Positions 57,661 through 64,000 of a DNA stretch of 64,000 nt are shown piece by piece. Both the position numbers and the translations under genes were made by a program. The DNA is taken from assembly GCA_049347715.1 (NCBI GenBank), contig CP186339.1, positions 1,364,001 through 1,428,000 of the forward strand, read 5' to 3'. The notes under the pieces were generated by a model. It saw only the letters and a list, made by a program, of their open reading frames with translations, was not told the origin of the DNA and did no database searches. Position 1 is the stretch's first letter, and every line of letters begins with the position of its first letter. Origin of the DNA: Thalassotalea_B piscium_A. GTDB lineage: Bacteria; Pseudomonadota; Gammaproteobacteria; Enterobacterales; Alteromonadaceae.

Positions 57661-58671
57661 GTGTCTGAAAGTTTACCGTGTGTGAATAAAAACGTGATAA
57701 AACCGTTTAGCCAAGCATTATATGACTATGATGAAAATAAGTTAATTAAAGCAATAAATAAGGTGTTTTCACCTAAAGCTAAATTACAACTTTCATTTCC
57801 TTTTGAAACTTTGTCTGGACGAGAAAGTTTATTTGAAAACGTTTATAAGCCACTAAGTCATGCAATACCTGATCTAGAACGTCGTGAAACTATTTTAATT
57901 TCTGGCACCGCGGATGATGGCAGTATTTGGGTGGGTTGCTGTGGCTATTACACGGGGAGCTTTGAGAAAAGTTGGTTAGAAATCCCTCCAACGGGACATC
58001 AAGTTTCCATGCGTTTTCATGAGTTTTATCGAATAGAAAATGATGTTGTGATTGAAATGCAGGCATTGTGGGATATCCCAGAAGTTATGATGCAAGCAAA
58101 AGCCTGGCCTATGGTACCTAGCCTAGGCAGAGAGTGGCATGTACCCGCACCAGCAACTCAAGATGGTTTGATGATTGAAAGCGATACTGAAAAAGCGTTT
58201 AAAAGCTGTAAACTTGTTGCAAATATGTGCGACGCATTAGGAAATTATGCAACCGGTGGGGTTGAAGCGATGCAATTAGAGAAATATTGGCATCCACGAT
58301 GTAGTTGGTATGGTCCCTCAGGTATTGGTACAGGCCGTGGCATTAAAGGATTCAGAAATTGGCATCAAATTCCTTTTTTAAATGGTATGCCTAATCGTGT
58401 TGGTGATGTGGGTAAAGGTTACCTTTTTGGTGATGGAGATTACGTTGGCTTTACTGCTTGGCCAGGTATGCAAATGAAGATAAGTGGTGATGGTTGGCTT
58501 GGTATAGCGCCGTCAAATCAAGAGATTACTATGCGGAGCTTAGATTTTTGGCGTTGTGAAAATGGCTTAATACGAGAAAATTGGGTATTAGTTGATTTAC
58601 TGCATGTGTATCATCAATTAGGTGTAGATGTATTAGGAAGAATGAGAGAGTTCAATAAAGCACGTTGCTAA
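57661..58671 (+). CDS. NTF2/SnoaL-like protein 5 (two domains)
   Basis: A 336-residue paralogue of proteins 3 and 4. Second domain: KYWHPRCSWYGPSGIGTGRGIKGF, GDGWLGIAPSNQEITMRSLDFWRCENG and LIRENWVLVDLLHV. First domain: CCGYYTGSFEKSWLEIPPTGH. The start is GTG 57661 with AGGAGAAGG upstream. It ends at a strong bidirectional terminator. The three paralogues share aromatic residues that could line a substrate pocket. No known enzyme is recognised. Confidence 0.75.
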   Translation: MSESLPCVNKNVIKPFSQALYDYDENKLIKAINKVFSPKAKLQLSFPFETLSGRESLFENVYKPLSHAIPDLERRETILISGTADDGSIWVGCCGYYTGSFEKSWLEIPPTGHQVSMRFHEFYRIENDVVIEMQALWDIPEVMMQAKAWPMVPSLGREWHVPAPATQDGLMIESDTEKAFKSCKLVANMCDALGNYATGGVEAMQLEKYWHPRCSWYGPSGIGTGRGIKGFRNWHQIPFLNGMPNRVGDVGKGYLFGDGDYVGFTAWPGMQMKISGDGWLGIAPSNQEITMRSLDFWRCENGLIRENWVLVDLLHVYHQLGVDVLGRMREFNKARC

Positions 58672-58685
58672 TACTTATACTAAAA

Positions 58686-58723
58686 AAGAAAGCCCTCAAT
58701 GGTTATTCATTAAGGGCTTTCTT
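58686..58723. terminator. Bidirectional terminator between NTF2-5 and the HpaI operon
   Basis: AAGAAAGCCCT (58686-58696) and AGGGCTTTCTT (58713-58723) form a perfect 11-bp stem. The 16-nt loop holds further AATG/CATT pairing. It serves both convergent transcripts. Confidence 0.88.
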
Positions 58724-58739
58724 TAGTTGATCCATAGCA

Positions 58740-59510
58740 TTATTCGCTAGCTTTAAGTACTGAATTAGTAAATTGTTGTTTAAGTTGGGCTGCGCCACTG
58801 AGCATAAATCCATGATCAGAGCCTAGTAAAAATAAACTTACCCCTGCTTTTATCCATAAGGGAAGTTCGTCTAAATTTCCGACAAACATACCGCAGTTTT
58901 TGTTGTATTTCTTCGTTGCGTTGACGACTTTATTAACCGCAGCTATTACATCAGGATGGCTTGCATCTGTTTGTTGTAAAGCTACGGTTAAATCCATTCT
59001 GCCAATAAAAATACAGTCAATACCTTCTACTTGGCAGATGGCATCAATATCATCAACAGCTTCTAAGTCTTCAATTTGTGCAATCACGCAGGTTTGGTTT
59101 TTATTTGCAGTTAAATTGTCAGGAAGCTTGTTGGTTGTATAACCTGCAAATCGAGTTGAACCTGCATATCCTCTACCATCTGGACCATAAAAGCATTTTT
59201 TTACAATTCGACGGGCATGTTCAGCATTTAATACGTGAGGTATCACAACGCCGTCAGCACCTAAATCTAGTGCGTTTAAAATAGTCGCATTTTCACTGTC
59301 AGGAATACGAATAATAACAGGCTTTTGTTTTGACTTAGCCGCTAACACACAAGTGTCTAAGTCAGACCGGGTAAATGGTGCATGTTCCGCATCTAAACAT
59401 AAAACATCTAAGTTTGTATGGGCTAATACTTCAGTATTATGAAAGTGCGTGGTTTTGATAAAGGTGCCAAGTAAAGGTTTTTGGCTTGCTAATGCTTGTT
59501 TAAAGTTCAT
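58740..59510 (-). CDS. HpcH/HpaI-family class II aldolase
   Basis: A 256-residue metal-dependent aldolase of the HpaI/RhmA type. LCLDAEHAPFTRSDL holds the general-base His, VIIRIPDSE the substrate Arg, RGYAGSTRFAGY a family loop, and CVIAQIEDLEA and IFIGRMDLTVAL complete the metal site (Glu and Asp). It should cleave a 2-keto-3-deoxy acid, giving pyruvate and an aldehyde. It is the last gene of the HisD-like, LacI, hydrolase, aldolase operon, overlapping the hydrolase by 11 bp. Confidence 0.9.
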   Translation of the reverse strand: MNFKQALASQKPLLGTFIKTTHFHNTEVLAHTNLDVLCLDAEHAPFTRSDLDTCVLAAKSKQKPVIIRIPDSENATILNALDLGADGVVIPHVLNAEHARRIVKKCFYGPDGRGYAGSTRFAGYTTNKLPDNLTANKNQTCVIAQIEDLEAVDDIDAICQVEGIDCIFIGRMDLTVALQQTDASHPDVIAAVNKVVNATKKYNKNCGMFVGNLDELPLWIKAGVSLFLLGSDHGFMLSGAAQLKQQFTNSVLKASE

Positions 59511-60237
59511 GGTATTTCTCTAATGATTTTTTATGTTGTGGTAATAAATACCACTGCTCTAATGCTTGTGATACTTTCATTGTTTGATCTAGGGGGGAAA
59601 AATGACCACATTCACCTAGAAGTAATAAGTCACTAGTAGGTAGTGCTTTATGCATATGAAATTGATGTTCAGCAGGGCATATTTTATCTTGTAAACCGCC
59701 AATGAGGAGTATGTCTGAGGTGATTTTTTTTAGTACATCAAGCGTATCAGAACGATCTTCTATTGCTAGCGTTTGAGCTTCAAAACATTGTTCACCTAAC
59801 GATATCGCCATATCAACAATGATTTTTTGAGATGTTGCCACTTGATTATAGAGGTAGTTAGGCATAAAAGTCTGTTGAATTAGTTCAACAAGTTGTCCTT
59901 CCCTTGCCTTTCTAATGTGTTCAACCCGATTAGCTTTACGTTCAGGTAGGTCAGCGTGACTATTTGAATTAATTAAAGCCAATTTAGCGATAAGTTGAGG
60001 GTGTGTTTTAGCCACTTGTGCTGCAACAATTCCCCCCATAGAAAAACCAATAATAGCACAAGGTTTTTCAGCGGCTGCGTTTATTACTAAAGCTGCCATT
60101 TCTGATAATGTGGCTTCGCGAGTAAATTGTACTACAGAAACATTATTGCAATGCTGACGAAGCGTTTCTATTTGATGAGTAAACATAGCCCCCGTACATA
60201 AGGTGCCAGGTAAAATCAAAATAGGCAAAGAGGTCAT
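59500..60237 (-). CDS. Alpha/beta-hydrolase
   Basis: A 245-residue alpha/beta-hydrolase fold enzyme. The nucleophile elbow is IGFSMGGIVAAQ, the catalytic acid lies in LIGGLQDKICP, and the His is in ECGHFSPLDQ. LILPGTLCTGAMF near the N-terminus forms the oxyanion region. It probably hydrolyses an ester or lactone of the same pathway, or a ring-cleavage product. It follows the LacI gene by 16 bp. Confidence 0.87.
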   Translation of the reverse strand: MTSLPILILPGTLCTGAMFTHQIETLRQHCNNVSVVQFTREATLSEMAALVINAAAEKPCAIIGFSMGGIVAAQVAKTHPQLIAKLALINSNSHADLPERKANRVEHIRKAREGQLVELIQQTFMPNYLYNQVATSQKIIVDMAISLGEQCFEAQTLAIEDRSDTLDVLKKITSDILLIGGLQDKICPAEHQFHMHKALPTSDLLLLGECGHFSPLDQTMKVSQALEQWYLLPQHKKSLEKYHEL

Positions 60238-60253
60238 AACAAAATTTACCTTG

Positions 60254-61261
60254 TTAAGGTCGCTTTACTGAATTCCCTTTAATTAAGGTGCCCGTTAGTA
60301 CACGAGCTTCAGGTGGCGAATCTGGATTTTCAATGTGCTCTATTAACATATCTACAGCTGCCTTTACCAATTGATCTAAAGGCTGTTTAATGGTTGTTAT
60401 TTGATAACTTTGCCAAAAAGATGAGGCAATTCCATCAAAACCAACAACAGACATATCATTGGGAATATGAATATTATGGTTTTCTCTTATTTCATCAATG
60501 ACACCAATAGCCATACTATCATTACTACATATTACGGCATCAGGGGCTGAGTTTTTTTTCAACCATTGCGCCATACAATCTCTGCCTGATTGATAGGAAT
60601 AGTCGCCATAAAGCACCGGTACATTTAGTTTTCCTGATTTACTGAGTAAATCAATTGCTATTTCTCGACGTTCATTGGCTACATCAGAGTCTTTAGGCCC
60701 AGAGAGTATTAAATAAGATTGAGGGTTACTTAATTTTAATTCATCAAGTAGCTGTTTAATGCCTTGTTCATGATTACAACAAACTGTATTGGTTGAAGCA
60801 TCGGGAACATTTCGGTTATAGAGCACTACGGGAATTTTATGCTGCTCAAATTGTGCTAAACGTTGGCTTTCAAAGTGAGCAGCAAGTGCGATAACACCAT
60901 CAACTTGGAAGGTCCAGATATGTTCAAATAACTCATCTACACCTTCGGCGTCATCTAACGTAAATAATAAAACCCGTTTATTACGAGCCGCAAGCTGTTT
61001 ACTTACTTGCGAAAGTACTTCAGGGTAGTTAACGTTTGCACGTGATGAAACGATAACTGCCACCATACCAGACTGTTTTGTAATGAGCATTCGAGCAATA
61101 GCGTTGGGTCTATATCCCATTCTATTTGCGGTTTCCATTACTTTATCACGTGTTTTTTGAGAGACACTTAAGCCCGGTCTAAATACACGTGAAACTGCCG
61201 ATTGAGATACGCCCGCTTCGCGAGCTACATCATAAGAAGTTACTTTTTTATTTTTACTCAA
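60254..61261 (-). CDS. LacI-family transcriptional regulator
   Basis: A LacI/GalR regulator of 335 residues. The HTH reads VTSYDVAREAGVSQSAVSRVFRPGLSVSQKTRDKV, with a hinge helix at YRPNAIARMLITKQS and a periplasmic-binding-like ligand domain. It lies 3 bp after the HisD-like gene, inside the operon it probably controls. The central CG and dyad form of the recurring TGACTTCGAAGTCA palindromes fit a LacI operator, so this protein is the natural candidate to bind them. The inducer is unknown. Confidence 0.92.
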   Translation of the reverse strand: MSKNKKVTSYDVAREAGVSQSAVSRVFRPGLSVSQKTRDKVMETANRMGYRPNAIARMLITKQSGMVAVIVSSRANVNYPEVLSQVSKQLAARNKRVLLFTLDDAEGVDELFEHIWTFQVDGVIALAAHFESQRLAQFEQHKIPVVLYNRNVPDASTNTVCCNHEQGIKQLLDELKLSNPQSYLILSGPKDSDVANERREIAIDLLSKSGKLNVPVLYGDYSYQSGRDCMAQWLKKNSAPDAVICSNDSMAIGVIDEIRENHNIHIPNDMSVVGFDGIASSFWQSYQITTIKQPLDQLVKAAVDMLIEHIENPDSPPEARVLTGTLIKGNSVKRP

Positions 61262-61264
61262 TGT

Positions 61265-62539
61265 CTATCCTTTATATCTTCTCAAGCGAATGTCGGCTTG
61301 TTCCTTGTGACCGGCAAACCCTTCAACAGCACAAAGCCTTGAACAATATTCACCAACAACAACAGATGCTTCTTTTGTCGCACTTTGAAATGTACAGGTT
61401 TTGATAAACTTACCTACCCATAGCCCGCCAGTATAACGCGCTGCCTTACGAGTTGGAAGAGTATGATTGGTACCGATACATTTATCACCATAAGAAACGT
61501 TAGTTTCTGGACCTAAAAAGAGGGCACCAAAATTACGCATGTTTTCTTTAAAGTAAGGGATGTTTTTTGTCATAATTTGCACATGTTCGAAAGCTAAGTC
61601 GTTAGCAACTTCGATCATTTCTTCGTAGGTATCACATACAATGACTTCACCGTGATCTTTCCATGCAGCACCTGCAACTTCTGCCGTAGGTAGAATGGTT
61701 AACTGTCTTTCTACTTCAGCCATGGTATCGCGTGCTAGTTTTTCACTATTAGTTAATAAAATTGCAGGAGATGTTGGTCCATGTTCAGCTTGGCCTAATA
61801 GGTCAGCTGCACATAATTCGCCATCTACACTTTCGTCAGCTATAACGAGTGTTTCAGTAGGACCTGCAAATAAATCGATACCTACACGACCAAATAATTG
61901 GCGTTTCGCTTCAGCAACAAACGCATTACCCGGGCCGACAATCATATCTACTGGTGCAATGGTTTCAGTACCAATAGCCATTGCTGCAATAGCTTGTACA
62001 CCGCCAAAACAATAAATTTCATCAGCGCCGGCTAAATCCATTGCTACAACGATAGCAGGTGAAGGTTTACCATTAAAAGGTGGCGCTGCCGCAATTACGC
62101 GTTTTACACCGGCAACTTTCGCGGTAACAACACTCATGTGTGCAGATGCTACTAGTGGGTATTTACCACCGGGAACGTAACAGCCAACACTTTCCATTGG
62201 TATATGCTTATGCCCTAATGTAACACCCGGTAAGGTTTCTACTTCAACATCTTTCATTGAATCACGTTGAATTTGAGCAAAATTACGCACTTGTGTTTGT
62301 GCCCATTTGATATCTTCTATAACACTGTCATCAATTTCGTCATAGCAGGCTTTAATTTCTTCATCGGTTAATCTAAATGACTTCGGATTCCATTTATCAA
62401 AGGTTTCAGAATATTTAGCTACCGCTTTATCACCATCGGTTTCAATAGCGCTGATTATATCTTCTACAGTACGCTTAACTGATTGTAAAAAATCTTTTTT
62501 TTCTTCTTCTTGCTTGCCTTTCTTTAAATATTTAATCAT
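61265..62539 (-). CDS. Histidinol dehydrogenase-like, HpsN-type dehydrogenase
   Basis: A 424-residue zinc and NAD-dependent dehydrogenase of the HisD fold. Metal/catalytic segments are GQAEHGPTSPAIL, NDLAFEHVQIM (the Glu-His catalytic pair), NHTLPTRKAARYTGGLWVGKF and GFAGHKEQAD. The overall sequence resembles HpsN, which oxidises 2,3-dihydroxypropane-1-sulfonate to sulfolactate. No histidine genes are nearby, and no sulfolactate lyase is in the window. It likely oxidises an alcohol to a carboxylate in this pathway. It is first gene of its operon; GGAG precedes the ATG. Confidence 0.85.
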   Translation of the reverse strand: MIKYLKKGKQEEEKKDFLQSVKRTVEDIISAIETDGDKAVAKYSETFDKWNPKSFRLTDEEIKACYDEIDDSVIEDIKWAQTQVRNFAQIQRDSMKDVEVETLPGVTLGHKHIPMESVGCYVPGGKYPLVASAHMSVVTAKVAGVKRVIAAAPPFNGKPSPAIVVAMDLAGADEIYCFGGVQAIAAMAIGTETIAPVDMIVGPGNAFVAEAKRQLFGRVGIDLFAGPTETLVIADESVDGELCAADLLGQAEHGPTSPAILLTNSEKLARDTMAEVERQLTILPTAEVAGAAWKDHGEVIVCDTYEEMIEVANDLAFEHVQIMTKNIPYFKENMRNFGALFLGPETNVSYGDKCIGTNHTLPTRKAARYTGGLWVGKFIKTCTFQSATKEASVVVGEYCSRLCAVEGFAGHKEQADIRLRRYKG

Positions 62540-62620
62540 TTTTATATCTCCACTTTATTTGATCTTGATTAATATAAAATACAGTTATTAACTTGAACTT
62601 GAGTAAATCCTACGTAATAA

Positions 62621-62634
62621 TGACTTCGAATGCA
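62621..62634. promoter_or_regulatory. Degenerate operator-like site O6
   Basis: TGACTTCGAATGCA shares the first ten bases of the regulon palindrome exactly. It lies in the divergent region between the HisD-like gene and the SDR, where an operator for this operon would be expected. The right half is imperfect. Confidence 0.4.
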
Positions 62635-62658
62635 ATAATTGATTTTAGGATACCTAAT

Positions 62659-63399
62659 ATGAGCTTTGGCAATAATTTATTCGCAGGTAAAACCATTTTG
62701 GTTGCAGGCGCTGGTAAGGGGATTGGTTTAGCTTGTGCTGTTATGGCGGCTAAATACGGCGCCAATGTAATTGCGGTAGCGCGAACTAAGAGTGACTTAG
62801 ATAAATTGAGTGCACTTTATCCTGACAATATTACCTCTTGGGAGATGGATGTTACTCAAGAGGTATTTTTTGAAAAAGTTAAGTCATTACCTGTTTTACA
62901 TGGCTTAGTGAATAACGCAGGTATTAATCGCGTAGGTCCTATGGAAGATCAATGCAACGATAACATTGATGCGGTCATCGACTTGAATGTTCGTACTCTT
63001 TATAAAATAGGACAAGCGGCAATAACGCCAATGAAAAAATCTCAAGGTGCTTCAATTGTCAATATGTCTTCACAAATGGGATTTGTTGGTTCGCCTAATC
63101 GGACTTTGTATTGCATGAGTAAACATGCGGTGGAAGGAGTAACTAAAGCGATGGCTGTTGAACTTGCTGAACATAATATTCGTGTAAACACAGTGGCGCC
63201 GACATTTGTTTTAACGCCTATGACAAAACCAATGTTTGAAGATGAAGCTTTCAAAAAATTTGTATACGGGATGATCCCACTCGGACGTTTGGGAACCGTA
63301 GAGGATATAGCTAATAGCTGTACGTTTTTACTGAGTGATTTAGCGTCGATGATCACAGGTACAAGCATAAAAGTGGATGGTGGTTGGACTGCGCAATAA
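62659..63399 (+). CDS. Short-chain dehydrogenase/reductase (SDR)
   Basis: A classical SDR of 246 residues. The cofactor motif is VAGAGKGIGLACAV, followed by NNAGIN, the active-site Ser in IVNMSSQMG, and Tyr-Lys in YCMSKHAVEG. The C-terminus MITGTSIKVDGGWTAQ is typical. The start is ATG 62659 (MSFGNNLFAGK), with AGGA 8 bp upstream; longer readings from TTG 62593 run through the operator-like site. It probably oxidises a hydroxyl group of the pathway substrate. The cupin gene follows after 55 bp. Confidence 0.9.
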   Translation: MSFGNNLFAGKTILVAGAGKGIGLACAVMAAKYGANVIAVARTKSDLDKLSALYPDNITSWEMDVTQEVFFEKVKSLPVLHGLVNNAGINRVGPMEDQCNDNIDAVIDLNVRTLYKIGQAAITPMKKSQGASIVNMSSQMGFVGSPNRTLYCMSKHAVEGVTKAMAVELAEHNIRVNTVAPTFVLTPMTKPMFEDEAFKKFVYGMIPLGRLGTVEDIANSCTFLLSDLASMITGTSIKVDGGWTAQ

Positions 63400-63454
63400 G
63401 CGAAAAAGCAGTCAACTTGTCGGTAATATAATTTGTAAATAGTAAGGAATAAAG

Positions 63455-64000
63455 ATGGCACTTGAAGATAGATTAATTAGATACGCAGACCTAAAACCAT
63501 GTACAAACGCGTTTATTGATACACGAAGCCCTGGGAGTGATAAAAAGGAAAACTTTACCTTAATTGGCCCCGGCGTTGCTGAAAACCCAGATCAGCATAT
63601 TCATATTTCAATACCTCATGGTTTTAATATTGGTGGAGCAAGACAACCAAGCGGTTGTTTAAACTCTCAACATAGTCATTTAACGGAAGAAGTTTTTGTG
63701 ATCCATAAAGGTACTTGGGCTTTTTTAAGTGGCGTTAATGGGGACGATGGTAAAGTGATATTACATGAAGGTGATATTATTTCTATTCCGATGGACATTT
63801 TCCGTGGATTTGAAAATGTCGGTGAAGACCTTGGTTATTTATATGCTGTACTGGGAAGCGACGATCCTGGACGTGTGTTGTGGGCGCCTCAAGTATTTGA
63901 ATTAGCGAAAGAGTATGGATTAATTCTGCTAGAAGACGGTAGCTTAGTTGATACGACTTTAGGCGAAAACATTCCTGAGGGTAAAAAACCTATGCCGGTT
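63455..64000 (+). CDS. Cupin-domain protein (3' end outside window)
   Basis: A partial gene; 182 codons are visible and the frame is open at the window end. It starts MALEDRLIRYADLKPC with AAGGA upstream. A cupin core is visible: GCLNSQHSHLTEEVFVIHKG supplies His and Glu ligands, and HEGDIISIPMDIFRGFENVG the second motif. It could be a metal-dependent isomerase, epimerase or dioxygenase acting on the SDR product. It is co-oriented with the SDR and probably in the same operon. Confidence 0.8.
   Translation, partial: MALEDRLIRYADLKPCTNAFIDTRSPGSDKKENFTLIGPGVAENPDQHIHISIPHGFNIGGARQPSGCLNSQHSHLTEEVFVIHKGTWAFLSGVNGDDGKVILHEGDIISIPMDIFRGFENVGEDLGYLYAVLGSDDPGRVLWAPQVFELAKEYGLILLEDGSLVDTTLGENIPEGKKPMPV

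Noticed and set aside
61265..62539. True histidinol dehydrogenase (hisD) of histidine biosynthesis
   Set aside because: No other his genes are nearby; it is operonic with LacI, hydrolase and aldolase genes, and the sequence looks closer to HpsN-type enzymes.

Overview
The window is chromosomal DNA from a low-GC marine gammaproteobacterium. The gene families and their order (ruvCAB, then ybgC-tolQRAB-pal-cpoB, nadA), frequent TTG starts, abundant TonB and sodium-coupled uptake, and a type I-F CRISPR system suggest an Alteromonadales member, probably Colwellia- or Thalassotalea-like. The genus is an inference from gene content, not a database result.

Layout. 1-9.9 kb is core genome: Holliday-junction resolution (ruvCAB), the Tol-Pal envelope complex, three tandem identical tRNA-Lys genes, quinolinate synthase and tRNA-Ser. 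The ruvB-ybgC gap holds a convincing unannotated minus-strand small RNA with its own promoter and terminator. 10.3-13.6 kb is a tyrosine-catabolism operon (hpd, a VOC protein, fahA) with a divergent MarR regulator. 14.2-19.4 kb carries a peroxiredoxin-like protein, an orphan type IV pilin-like protein and a 1269-residue ankyrin lipoprotein built from four supermodules.

20.0-34.2 kb is a complete type I-F CRISPR-Cas locus: cas1, cas2-3, csy1-csy2-csy3-csy4, a leader, and an array of 83 repeats with 81 full-size spacers. Beyond the array lies a 135-bp tandem repeat that contains part of a degenerate CRISPR repeat. 34.4-45.3 kb is a mixed stretch: a DEDDh exonuclease, a SpoU-type methyltransferase, a YddG-type exporter, a YjdF-like membrane protein, LysR with a Bcr/CflA pump, a propeller-type diguanylate cyclase, a GH108 muramidase and a small conserved protein.

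45.6-64.0 kb is the most novel-looking part: an apparent catabolic regulon. It has a DASS transporter, a TonB receptor, a sodium:solute symporter, a COG3618-type amidohydrolase/lactonase, five NTF2/SnoaL-like proteins, an HpaI-type aldolase, an alpha/beta hydrolase, a HisD/HpsN-like dehydrogenase, an SDR, a cupin and a LacI regulator. A palindrome related to TGACTTCGAAGTCA recurs in the intergenic regions of this cluster and is probably the LacI operator. The pieces look like outer-membrane uptake, inner-membrane uptake, lactone opening, oxidation and aldol cleavage of a small polyhydroxylated acid or ring-derived compound. The substrate cannot be named from sequence, and the role of the NTF2-like paralogues is unknown.
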